A DNA stretch of 64,000 bases, taken from Xiheicaenibacterium sp046351325 (GTDB lineage: Bacteria; Myxococcota_A; Polyangia; Polyangiales; Polyangiaceae). The notes below the pieces were generated by a model. The model ran no database searches. It was given only the letters and a program-made list of their open reading frames with translations, and had not been told where the DNA came from. The stretch's first letter is position 1; the number at the start of each line of letters is the position of its first letter. A program made the position numbers and the translations under genes. The stretch spans positions 682,001 through 746,000 of the forward strand of contig JAXLYR010000003.1 in NCBI GenBank assembly GCA_046351325.1, given 5' to 3'. Below are positions 24,209 through 31,715 of the stretch, in pieces.

Positions 24209-25563
24209 GCCCGGCGCGCGCGATCGCGGCGCGGGTGCTCGTGCGTGTGCTCGAGGATCGCGCGTTCGCTGCGGCTGCGCTCGACACCGAGCTCGATCGC
24301 GCAGCGCAGGCTGGTCTCGCGCCTCGCGACGCAGCGCTCGCGACCGAGCTCGTCTACGGCGTCTTGCGCACGCTCGGCTTCCTCGAGGCCGAGCTCGCCG
24401 AGCTCGCGAAGCGAGGGCGCGGCCCCGACGACGCCGAGGCGCGAGCGCACGTCTTCATCGCGCTCTACTCGATCGCCTTCCTCGATCGCATCCCCACGTT
24501 CGCCGCCGTCTCCGAGGCCGTCGACGCTGTCCGCGCGCGGCTCGGCAAATCCCCCGCGGGCTTCGTGAACGCAGTCCTCCGCGCGTTCGCCGCGAAGGTC
24601 GAGCGCGACGGTCGCCCCTCGCTCGACGACGCGCTCGTGCGCGCGGCCCCGGGTTGGCTGCGCGGCGCGCTCCGCAGGAGCCTCGGGCGGCGCGGCGCCG
24701 AGCTCTTCCTCGCGGCCGGCGCGAAGCCTCCGCCGATCACGCTCGCCGTGCGCACCGCGAGCGAGCGCGCGTCGATCATAGAGGCGCTCACGAGCGCGCT
24801 CGCCTCGACAGGCGCGACGTTCGCGCCGTGCGCGCTCTCTCCGCGCGGCATCCTCGCGACGGGCATCGCGGACCCCGACAAGCTCGCCGCACTGCCCGAG
24901 CTCGCGCAGCGCTTCATCGTCCAGGAAGAGGGCGCGCAGCTCATCGCGCTCGCGCTCGCAGCGAAGCCGGGTGAGGTCGTGCTCGACGCCTGCGCGGGCC
25001 GCGGCAACAAGACGTGGCTGCTCAGCGCCGACGTGGGGCCGACGGGCAGGGTCATCGCCGTCGATCGACACCCCGACAAGCTCGCGCGCCTCGCCGCGCG
25101 CCTCGCGAGCCCCACGGTGGAGACGCACGCGATCGACTGGACCGCGGGGACTGGCAGCGCAAAGAGTTACAATGATGTAAATGCCATCCTCGTCGACGCG
25201 CCGTGCTCGGGGTCGGGCACGCTGCGCCGCCGACCCGAGATCGCCCTGTCGAAGGACGCGGAGAACCTCGCGGAGCTCGCGCGCATGCAGGTCGCGATCG
25301 TCCGCAGCGCCGCGACGCTCGCGCGGCCCGGCGCGCGCCTCGTCTATGCCGTCTGCAGCGTCCTGCGCGAGGAGTGCGAGGACGTCGTCGCCAAGCTCGT
25401 CGAGCCGGATTCGAGCGGCGTGCGCCTCGTGCCGCGCCCGCTCGACGTGCCCGACCTGCCGCGCCTTCACGGTCGCGACAGCCTGCGCCTGCTGCCGCAC
25501 GAGGACGGCACCGACGGCTATTTCATCGCGTCCTTCACGGTCGAGCGGGCGGGCGCGCGTTGA
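24205..25563 (+). CDS. rsmB: 16S rRNA (cytosine-C5) methyltransferase RsmB
   Basis: The 452-residue enzyme has an N-terminal NusB-like helical domain (about residues 1-135, which binds RNA) and a C-terminal SAM-dependent methyltransferase domain. In the latter, DACAGRGNKT (near 261) binds SAM, DAPCSGSGT (near 331) carries the catalytic cysteine and AVCSVLREE (near 383) has the second cysteine. It methylates C967-type positions of 16S rRNA. The TTG at 24205 overlaps the rseP stop (TTGA), giving translational coupling, and NusB-like start residues (ARAIAARVLVRVLED) support it. The order rseP-rsmB is a plausible envelope/translation operon here, not a functional link. Confidence 0.94.
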   Translation: MSPARAIAARVLVRVLEDRAFAAAALDTELDRAAQAGLAPRDAALATELVYGVLRTLGFLEAELAELAKRGRGPDDAEARAHVFIALYSIAFLDRIPTFAAVSEAVDAVRARLGKSPAGFVNAVLRAFAAKVERDGRPSLDDALVRAAPGWLRGALRRSLGRRGAELFLAAGAKPPPITLAVRTASERASIIEALTSALASTGATFAPCALSPRGILATGIADPDKLAALPELAQRFIVQEEGAQLIALALAAKPGEVVLDACAGRGNKTWLLSADVGPTGRVIAVDRHPDKLARLAARLASPTVETHAIDWTAGTGSAKSYNDVNAILVDAPCSGSGTLRRRPEIALSKDAENLAELARMQVAIVRSAATLARPGARLVYAVCSVLREECEDVVAKLVEPDSSGVRLVPRPLDVPDLPRLHGRDSLRLLPHEDGTDGYFIASFTVERAGAR

Positions 25564-25604
25564 CCCCTCTTGCCCTGGTTGTTCGGCATCCCTAGGAGGG
25601 TCAC

Positions 25605-26207
25605 GTGTCCATCTCCTCGCTGCGCATCCCCGAGGTCGAGCGCGCGCTCGAGCGGGTGGACCACGCCCCCGAGCCGCAGGATCCTCGGGCCGCGGCCGTT
25701 GCGGCGATCCTTCGTGAGGGACCGAGCGGCCTCGAGATCCTCTTCATCCGACGCGCCGAGCGCACGGGCGACCCTTGGTCCGGGCACATGGCGTTCCCCG
25801 GCGGGCGTCGCGACCCTGGTGATCCCGACCTGTTGTCGACCGCGATCCGCGAGACCGTCGAGGAGATCGGCGTCGATCTCGCCTCGTTGGGTCGACTGCT
25901 CGGCGTCCTCGACGATCAGGACGCCTCGGGGCGCGGCAAACGCGACCCCATGCCGCTCCGCCCGTTCGTGTTCGAGCTGACTGGCGACCCGCGCTTCGTC
26001 CTCAACTCCCAGGAGGTCTCGGAGGTCCTCTGGACCCCGCTCGCCGAGCTCCTCTCCGAGCAGGCGAAGACCACGATTACCATCCAGTATCACGGCCAGG
26101 ACTACACGCTTCCGGCGTGGGACGTAGGCGGGCGCACTGTCTGGGGACTGACCTATTGGATGATGAGCTCCCTCGTCGAACGGCTCGAGCGGGTCACTCG
26201 ACGCTGA
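25605..26207 (+). CDS. NUDIX hydrolase, CoA-pyrophosphatase-like
   Basis: The 200-residue protein has a NUDIX core (AFPGGRRDPGDPDLLSTAIRE, then VEEIGVD), with the RExxEE helix intact but the first Glu of the box replaced (GGRRDPG). An UPF0035-like motif (LNSQEVSEVLWTPL) follows it. Such proteins cleave CoA or other nucleoside diphosphate derivatives to limit toxic species. The first part also carries an N-terminal helix with RRAERTGDPWSGHMAFPGG, as in the CoAse subgroup. The start is a GTG with AGGAGG 4-7 bases upstream. The gene probably ends the rseP-rsmB transcript. Substrate preference is inference. Confidence 0.9.
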   Translation: MSISSLRIPEVERALERVDHAPEPQDPRAAAVAAILREGPSGLEILFIRRAERTGDPWSGHMAFPGGRRDPGDPDLLSTAIRETVEEIGVDLASLGRLLGVLDDQDASGRGKRDPMPLRPFVFELTGDPRFVLNSQEVSEVLWTPLAELLSEQAKTTITIQYHGQDYTLPAWDVGGRTVWGLTYWMMSSLVERLERVTRR

Positions 26208-26217
26208 GCTCTCGTCC

Positions 26218-26697
26218 TCAGCGCTTGTCGCCGTCTTTGTGTTCGCGCTTGTCGCTGTCTTTGTGTTCGCGCTTGTCGCCGTCTTTGTGTTCGCGCTTGT
26301 CGCCGTCTTTGTGTTCGCGCTTGTCGCTGTCTTTGTGTTCGCGCTTGTCGCCGTCGCGTCGCCACTCACCCTTCTTGTGGCGCTTCTCGTGCTCGCCCTT
26401 CTTGTTGGCGTGCTTCTTCGCGAGCGACTTGAACTCCTTGCGAGTGAGCTTGCCGTCATTGTCGGTGTCGCCACTCTGCAGGATGGTCCAGAGCCGCTCC
26501 CCGACCTCCTTCTCGGTGAGCACCCCGTCGTCATTCTTGTCTGCGCGGGCGAAGAACCGCTCCACGCGCTCGCCGCGCGACTCTTCGCGCGACTTCTCTC
26601 CACTCTTCTCGTCCGCAGACGCGACGCCGGCCACCGCGAAGACCCCAGTAGCCGCCAACACCGCCATCATCCCGAGCCGCTTCATTCGTGTGAACAT
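26218..26697 (-). CDS. Secreted EF-hand protein with charged C-terminal repeats
   Basis: The 159-residue protein has a signal peptide (MAVLAATGVFAVAGVASA), then an EF-hand pair: DKNDDGVLTEKE near residue 53 and DTDNDGKLTRKE near residue 77. A Lys/Glu-rich stretch follows, and five 8-residue repeats of the type DGDKREHK end the protein. EF-hands bind calcium in the periplasm or outside the cell; the charged repeats suggest an electrostatic ligand such as polysaccharide or metal. An in-frame ATG at 26685 is an alternative start; neither has a strong Shine-Dalgarno. It converges on the NUDIX gene 11 bp away. Strong calcium dependence is family inference. Confidence 0.87.
   Translation of the reverse strand: MFTRMKRLGMMAVLAATGVFAVAGVASADEKSGEKSREESRGERVERFFARADKNDDGVLTEKEVGERLWTILQSGDTDNDGKLTRKEFKSLAKKHANKKGEHEKRHKKGEWRRDGDKREHKDSDKREHKDGDKREHKDGDKREHKDSDKREHKDGDKR
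26221..26355 (-). repeat. 24-bp tandem repeat coding the charged octapeptides
   Basis: Five and a half copies of a 24-bp unit starting gcgcttgtcg run without gaps and differ only at one C/T position. They code for (K/E/H/D/R)-rich octapeptides at the C-terminus of the EF-hand protein. This is an in-frame variable-number repeat, not a CRISPR array. Confidence 0.95.
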
Positions 26698-26905
26698 GCA
26701 CTTACGACGGGGTGAGCCGGCGCGCCCCTAGCGATGAATTCCTGCTGCGGGGGCAGGACGGCAGGACCAGGCGAACCGCGCGGCCCGCCGGTGAGCGCGG
26801 TTTGTTACATTGGTGTCAGCGTTCGGGTCCGTGCCGACGTGCGCGGCGCCCCCGACGATAGCGACCGTGCGTCGGCACTCCATCTTGCTACGCTGCGCTC
26901 GGGGA

Positions 26906-28213
26906 ATGAGCGAATACCATATCGAGCTGACGTGGCGCTGTTCGGTCTGTCATCACGTCAATCGCGGTCGAGATCTCGCCTGCGCGGAGTGTGGGGACCC
27001 ACGCCAGGACCACGAGCCCTACGAGATGCCGCGCGACCTCGAGGCCGCTCCCAAGGTCGAGGATCCGGCGCTCGTCGTCCTCGCCGCGGCCGGGCCCAAT
27101 TGGCGCTGCCAATACTGCGGTAGCTCGACGCGCTCGATCTCCGGAGAGTGCGGCCATTGTGGTGGCGGGCGGCGCGCTGACCGCTCCGCCGACTCCTCGG
27201 AGCCTCCTCCTCCTCCTCCCCCTCTAGCGCGCGACTTGCCTTTCAAGATTCTGATTCTCGCTATCGGGGCCTTTTGCTCGGCGACCATCATGCTCTTGAT
27301 CTTTGCGGGGGTCTTCATTGGCGTCGCCGATGAGTCCCTGGAGGAGCGGCCGTTGGTCAGCGCCGCGCCGCCGAAGATCACCCATCACGATCTCGATGTG
27401 ACTACGGGCACGGGCAGGTACTCGCACGCCATCAACGTAGAGCGTTGGACGCTGCTCGATTACTCCGGCTTCAGGGAGAACATCCCAGCGAGCGCGACCT
27501 CGGTGAAGAAGGACGGGACCCACCTCCACCACGTCGACAGGGTCGCGCACGGGACCAAGACCGAGACCTACACCGAATACGAAACGCAGTGGTCCACTGA
27601 GACCTACAGCGACCGGGAGAGCTGCGGGGAGAGCTGCACGGATCGCCCCCAATCATGCTCGCGCTCGTGCACCAACAACAAGAACGGCTTCGCGACGTGC
27701 CGGGATGTCTGTACGGGTGGCGGTCGCTCGTGCACGACCAAGTATTGTTCAGTCACCAAGACTCGCCAGGTCAGCCGCCAGGTACCCGTCAGTCGGACCC
27801 GCACGGTTCCCAACTATGTCGACGAGCCGCGATATGCGGATTGGTTCACCTGGAAGGACTGGGATTGGCGTGCTGACCGCACCGTCGAGCACAACGCGGA
27901 GGGCTTCGTCCTCGCTTGGCCCACCGAAGAAGAGGTGCACCTCGGCAAGGGCCTGGCCGCTGGTGAAAAGGAGCGCGGAACGCGCGCCGCCCGATACGAG
28001 GTCGAGCTCGTCGACACCGCCGGAGCGCGCCACCCCTATCACCCCCGGACCGCCGACGAGTACCTGAAGTTCGAACACGCGCAGTGTCGTATTCGCGTGT
28101 TCGACAGCTCCGATTCGATCCTCTTTCTCAGCCAGCCGACCGCCTCCGCACGGCCCGCTCTGTCGGCGGCGCCAGTTACTTCGGTGTCAGCATCGGCCGC
28201 GCCGAGTCTTTGA
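26906..28213 (+). CDS. Membrane protein with two RanBP2-type zinc fingers
   Basis: The 435-residue protein begins with two W-x-C-x2-C-x3-N/T-x6-C-x2-C fingers: WRCSVCHHVNRGRDLACAEC at residues 10-29 and WRCQYCGSST followed by RSISGECGHC at 66-85. This spacing is that of RanBP2 zinc fingers, which bind single-stranded RNA or ubiquitin in eukaryotes. A Pro tract and one membrane helix (about 112-137) follow, then a Cys-rich exterior domain (ESCGESCTDRPQSCSRSC) and a C-terminal beta-rich part. A Ser/Ala tail ends it. The exterior domain and the cytosolic fingers are on opposite sides, so a receptor-like layout is possible. The start at 26906 follows GGGGA. The tail overlaps the converging HAD gene by 38 bp. 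Confidence 0.85.
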   Translation: MSEYHIELTWRCSVCHHVNRGRDLACAECGDPRQDHEPYEMPRDLEAAPKVEDPALVVLAAAGPNWRCQYCGSSTRSISGECGHCGGGRRADRSADSSEPPPPPPPLARDLPFKILILAIGAFCSATIMLLIFAGVFIGVADESLEERPLVSAAPPKITHHDLDVTTGTGRYSHAINVERWTLLDYSGFRENIPASATSVKKDGTHLHHVDRVAHGTKTETYTEYETQWSTETYSDRESCGESCTDRPQSCSRSCTNNKNGFATCRDVCTGGGRSCTTKYCSVTKTRQVSRQVPVSRTRTVPNYVDEPRYADWFTWKDWDWRADRTVEHNAEGFVLAWPTEEEVHLGKGLAAGEKERGTRAARYEVELVDTAGARHPYHPRTADEYLKFEHAQCRIRVFDSSDSILFLSQPTASARPALSAAPVTSVSASAAPSL

Positions 28214-28931
28214 GCACCGCCCTCGACACTCGCGCCGCGAGCTCGGCCCAGCTCGCAACCGTCCAGTCCGGATCAGCGCCGTTCGCCGGCCGGCCCTCGG
28301 GGTCGAGCCAGACGCTCTTCATCCCTGCGCGCCGCGCCCCGAGGACATCGGTGTCCAGTCGGTCGCCGACAAACGCAATATCGCGGGCCGCGACGCCCAA
28401 GCGAATGGCTGCGATCTCGAACAGGAGCGGGCTCGGCTTGCGCACTGAATAGTTCGCTGACGCGACGACGAACTGGAGCCTAGGAAAGAGCCCTTGCTTC
28501 TCGAGCTCGTACTGAATGGTGGCGGGCCCAAAGCAGGTATTGCTGACGACCGCCATCGGGAGCCCGAGGGCGTGCAGACTGTCGAGCGCCTGCGCGACGC
28601 CAGGCATCGGTCTGGTCCTGACCGCAGCCTGCCAGAAGCCGAGCTCGAGCTCCGCCATCGGGCGGCTGAACCGAACACCGAAGTAATCGTGAATTAGCCT
28701 CGTCAGCGTCGGCCACGGAGTCTCCACGCCGAGCTCGTCACGGCGCCCCGCGACCTCACGCGTGATCCGCGTCGCGCGCGCCAACACATCGTCGAGCGTG
28801 ACGTTCTCGGGGACGTGAGCGGCCTGCGAAAGAAGCCACTCCTGAGCGGCGCGCACGTCCTTGCCGAGCTCCTCGACCAGCGTGCCGCCGAAGTCGAAGA
28901 GCAGCCCGCGAGGTTTGAAAGCGGTCGACAT
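28176..28931 (-). CDS. HAD-family hydrolase
   Basis: The 251-residue protein has HAD motifs I (LLFDFGGTLV near residue 12), II (VVSNT near 128), III (the basic RKPSP segment) and IV (VGDRLDTDV). Motif I has Gly instead of the second Asp of DxD, which in active phosphatases acts as acid/base. A cap domain with helices sits between motifs I and II. It could still hydrolyse phosphoesters slowly, or be a non-phosphatase HAD. The ATG at 28931 has GGCGG nearby. A 16-bp palindrome lies in the divergent gap to the TerB-like gene. Confidence 0.88.
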   Translation of the reverse strand: MSTAFKPRGLLFDFGGTLVEELGKDVRAAQEWLLSQAAHVPENVTLDDVLARATRITREVAGRRDELGVETPWPTLTRLIHDYFGVRFSRPMAELELGFWQAAVRTRPMPGVAQALDSLHALGLPMAVVSNTCFGPATIQYELEKQGLFPRLQFVVASANYSVRKPSPLLFEIAAIRLGVAARDIAFVGDRLDTDVLGARRAGMKSVWLDPEGRPANGADPDWTVASWAELAARVSRAVLKDSARPMLTPK

Positions 28932-29009
28932 TCAACCGCCCGAACAAGGATCCAGCGGGATGGGTTCGGCCACCGCGCCCAAACTAACAGCTCGAGCAAC
29001 GAAGCCAAC

Positions 29010-29025
29010 GCGCCGAATTCGGCGC
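29010..29025. promoter_or_regulatory. Perfect 16-bp palindrome between divergent genes
   Basis: GCGCCGAATTCGGCGC is its own reverse complement and lies in the 159-bp gap between the divergent HAD and TerB-like genes. It is a candidate operator for a dimeric regulator. No regulator gene is adjacent. Confidence 0.45.
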
Positions 29026-29090
29026 ACGGGCCATCAATCCGTTCAGCGAGTCGTCGAGCAGGGCGCGAGACCGTGTACGATGCGCGGCGC

Positions 29091-29561
29091 ATGAGCACGT
29101 TCCGACTCGCAGTCGACAAGGCGCTCACCGGCGTGGGACCTTTCCCGCGCGCCCAGGCCGAGGCCATCCTCGAGATCGCCTACCTGACGATGGCCGTCGA
29201 CGGCGAGCTCCGCGACGAGGAGATCGACGCCTTCAGCGTCATCGCGGCCGCGATGCTCGGGGGCTCGGGCAAGCTCGACGACGCCTCGCTCCGCACGTGG
29301 CTCGACCGCTTCGCCGGCAACGACGATCGCCAGGCGATCTCCGACCGACTCGAGGCCGCGGTCGCGTCGCTCGGGCGCGACACCCCGGCGCGGCTCGCAG
29401 CCTATCGCGCGGCCTGCCTCATGGCCCTCAGCGATCTCGACGCTGCGGACCGCGAGTTCGAGTTCGACCTCGATCTCATCGCGGCGCTCGGCATCTCGCA
29501 GGATGAGGCCGACCGCGTCGTCGAAGAGGTGAACGCCGCGGTCGCCCCCACCGAGAACTAG
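29091..29561 (+). CDS. TerB-like family protein
   Basis: The 156-residue all-helical protein has the TerB-like core AILEIAYLTMAVDGELRDEE near residue 23, which contains the acidic AxxDGxxxxxE pattern of the family, and a second acidic helix region (LDAADREFEFDLD). TerB-like domains bind metal and act in tellurite resistance and membrane stress systems, often as accessory proteins. No tellurite genes are nearby. The ATG at 29091 sits 55 bp before glyS. The gene is divergent from the HAD hydrolase. The function is inferred from fold only. Confidence 0.8.
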   Translation: MSTFRLAVDKALTGVGPFPRAQAEAILEIAYLTMAVDGELRDEEIDAFSVIAAAMLGGSGKLDDASLRTWLDRFAGNDDRQAISDRLEAAVASLGRDTPARLAAYRAACLMALSDLDAADREFEFDLDLIAALGISQDEADRVVEEVNAAVAPTEN

Positions 29562-29615
29562 GTTTTCATCGAGCGCTTCGCGCGCTCCCGATTCGGTACT
29601 AGGGTGGCGCCGACC

Positions 29616-31691
29616 ATGTCGACTACCGACCTCCTCCTCGAGATCGGCTGCGAAGAGCTGCCTTCATCCTTCGTCGAGGCCGCGCTCGCCGCGCTCCCCG
29701 ATCTCACGAAAAAGCGGCTCGACGCCGCGCGGATCGCCTTCGGTTCGATCCGCGCGCTCGGTACGCCGCGCCGCCTCGCCCTCCTCGTCGAGGGCGTCGC
29801 GACCCGCCAGAGCGATCTCAGCGAAGAGGTGCTCGGTCCGCCGGTGAAGGCCGCGTTCAAGGACGGTAAGCCCACGCGCGCCGCCGAGGCTTTTGCCGAG
29901 AAGGTCGGCAAGCCCGTCGCGGAGCTCCGCCAGATCGAGACCCCGAAGGGCATGTACCTCGCCGCGAGCCGCGCCGAGGCTGGTCAGCCGACCGCGGCGC
30001 TCATGCCCGCGCTGCTCGAGGAGATCATCCGCGCGATCCCCTTCCGCAAGTCGATGCGCTGGGCCGACCTCGACTTCGCGTTCGGCCGGCCGATCCAGTG
30101 GCTCGTCGCGCTCCTCGGCGACGAGGTCGTTCACCTCGAGATCGCGACGAAGAAGAGCGCGCGCAGGAGCCTCGGTCATCGCTTCCTCGCGACCGGCGCG
30201 ATCGAGATCGCGCGCCCCTCGGCTTACGTCGAGACCCTCCGCAAGGCTCACGTCCTCGTCGAGCCCGACGAGCGCCGAGCCGCGCTGAAGCGCGCGCTCG
30301 ACGACGCCGCGGTCACGGCAGACGGCGCCCTCATCGAGGACGAGTTCCTGATGGACGAGAACCTCTCGCTCGTCGAGGAGCCGTACGTCATCGAGGGCAG
30401 CTTCGACCCCGTGTTCCTCGCGCTCCCCGAGCGCGTCATCCTCGAGGTCGCGAAGGGCCATCAGCGCTATTTTGGTTTGCGGGACAAACTAACCGGCAAG
30501 CTCCGCCCGAGCTACCTCGCGGTCGTGAACACCGCGCTCGATCGCGCCCTCATCAAGAAGGGCAACGATCGCGTGATGACCGCGCGCCTCTCCGACGCGA
30601 AGTTCTTCTTCGACGAGGACAAACGCGTCCCGCTGGAGGCTCGGCGCGAGAAGCTCGCGGGCGTCGTCTTCCAGAAGCGGCTCGGCACCGTGCTCGCCAA
30701 GGCGCAGCGCATCGAGATGCTCGCCGTGCGCATCGGCGAGGAGCTCCTCCTCGACAGCCAAATCGTGAAGACGGCGATGCGCGGCGCCCACCTGGCGAAG
30801 TGCGATCTCGTCACGCTGATGGTCGGCGAGTTCCCCGAGCTCCAGGGCGAGATGGGCGCGGCCTACGCGATCGCACAGGGTGAGCCCGCCGACGTCGCCG
30901 AGGTCGTGCGCGATCACTACCGCCCGAAGGGGGCCGCCGACGACACCGCGGCGAGCCCGGCGGCGGCGCTCGTCGCGCTCGCGGATCGGCTCGATACGCT
31001 CGTCGGCTGCTTCGCAATCGGCCTCTCCCCGACGGGCACCGCCGATCCATTCGGCCTGCGCCGCGCCATGCTCGGCGTCCTGCGCACGCTGCTCGATCGC
31101 GGCTTCGATCTCTCGATCGCACGCCTCGTCGCGCTCGCGTTCGAGGGCTACGAGGGCACGAAGCTCGATCTTTCGCTCGCGGATCTCACGGCCAAGCTCG
31201 TCGCGTTCTCGACCGATCGCCTCCGCGGTCTGCTCGAAGCAAAGCACCCGGCCGACGTCGTGCGCGCCGCGGTCGAGGTCGGCGCCGACCGTCCCATCGA
31301 CGTGCGTCGCCGCGTGATCGCCCTCGCGGAGCTCGACACCGCGACCCGCGCCCAGGTGGGTGAGGTCTTCAAGCGCGCGACCAACATCGCGAGCCAGGCC
31401 TCGGCGGGCGAGCCCCCCGCGCCTCCGGCCGACGCACACGCGAGCGAGCACGCGCTCCACGCCGCTTACGAGCGATTCGCGGCGCGCGCCGACGAGCTCG
31501 CGAAGGCAGGCGACTACGCGAACCTCCTCCGTGAGGTCGCGACCATCGCGCCCGTGATGCACCAATACTTCCTCGACGTCTTCGTCATGGCCGAGGATCT
31601 CGCGGTGCGCGACGCCCGGTTGAAGCTCATGCGGGCGATCTCGGAGCGTTGCTCGCGGGTCGCGCGTCTCGAGCTGCTCGCCCCTGCCTGA
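29616..31691 (+). CDS. glyS: Glycyl-tRNA synthetase beta subunit
   Basis: The 691-residue protein is the beta subunit of the alpha2beta2 type glycyl-tRNA synthetase. It has the diagnostic N-terminus LLLEIGCEELPSSFVEAAL, the HD-like centre (DHYRPKGAADDTAAS and AALVALADRLDTLVG) and the GLSPTGTADPFGLRRAMLG motif near residue 475. A C-terminal anticodon-binding DALR-like domain follows. Length is normal (about 690). The ATG at 29616 is supported by AGGGTGG 8 bases upstream; a GTG at 29604 also lies in frame. The catalytic alpha subunit gene glyQ is not in the window, although it is usually adjacent. Confidence 0.97.
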   Translation: MSTTDLLLEIGCEELPSSFVEAALAALPDLTKKRLDAARIAFGSIRALGTPRRLALLVEGVATRQSDLSEEVLGPPVKAAFKDGKPTRAAEAFAEKVGKPVAELRQIETPKGMYLAASRAEAGQPTAALMPALLEEIIRAIPFRKSMRWADLDFAFGRPIQWLVALLGDEVVHLEIATKKSARRSLGHRFLATGAIEIARPSAYVETLRKAHVLVEPDERRAALKRALDDAAVTADGALIEDEFLMDENLSLVEEPYVIEGSFDPVFLALPERVILEVAKGHQRYFGLRDKLTGKLRPSYLAVVNTALDRALIKKGNDRVMTARLSDAKFFFDEDKRVPLEARREKLAGVVFQKRLGTVLAKAQRIEMLAVRIGEELLLDSQIVKTAMRGAHLAKCDLVTLMVGEFPELQGEMGAAYAIAQGEPADVAEVVRDHYRPKGAADDTAASPAAALVALADRLDTLVGCFAIGLSPTGTADPFGLRRAMLGVLRTLLDRGFDLSIARLVALAFEGYEGTKLDLSLADLTAKLVAFSTDRLRGLLEAKHPADVVRAAVEVGADRPIDVRRRVIALAELDTATRAQVGEVFKRATNIASQASAGEPPAPPADAHASEHALHAAYERFAARADELAKAGDYANLLREVATIAPVMHQYFLDVFVMAEDLAVRDARLKLMRAISERCSRVARLELLAPA

Positions 31692-31715
31692 GCCGCGCCT
31701 TATTGCTCTGTAGAG

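Noticed and set aside
26221..26355. Possible CRISPR array
   Set aside because: The repeats are directly adjacent with no spacers and lie in frame inside a gene.
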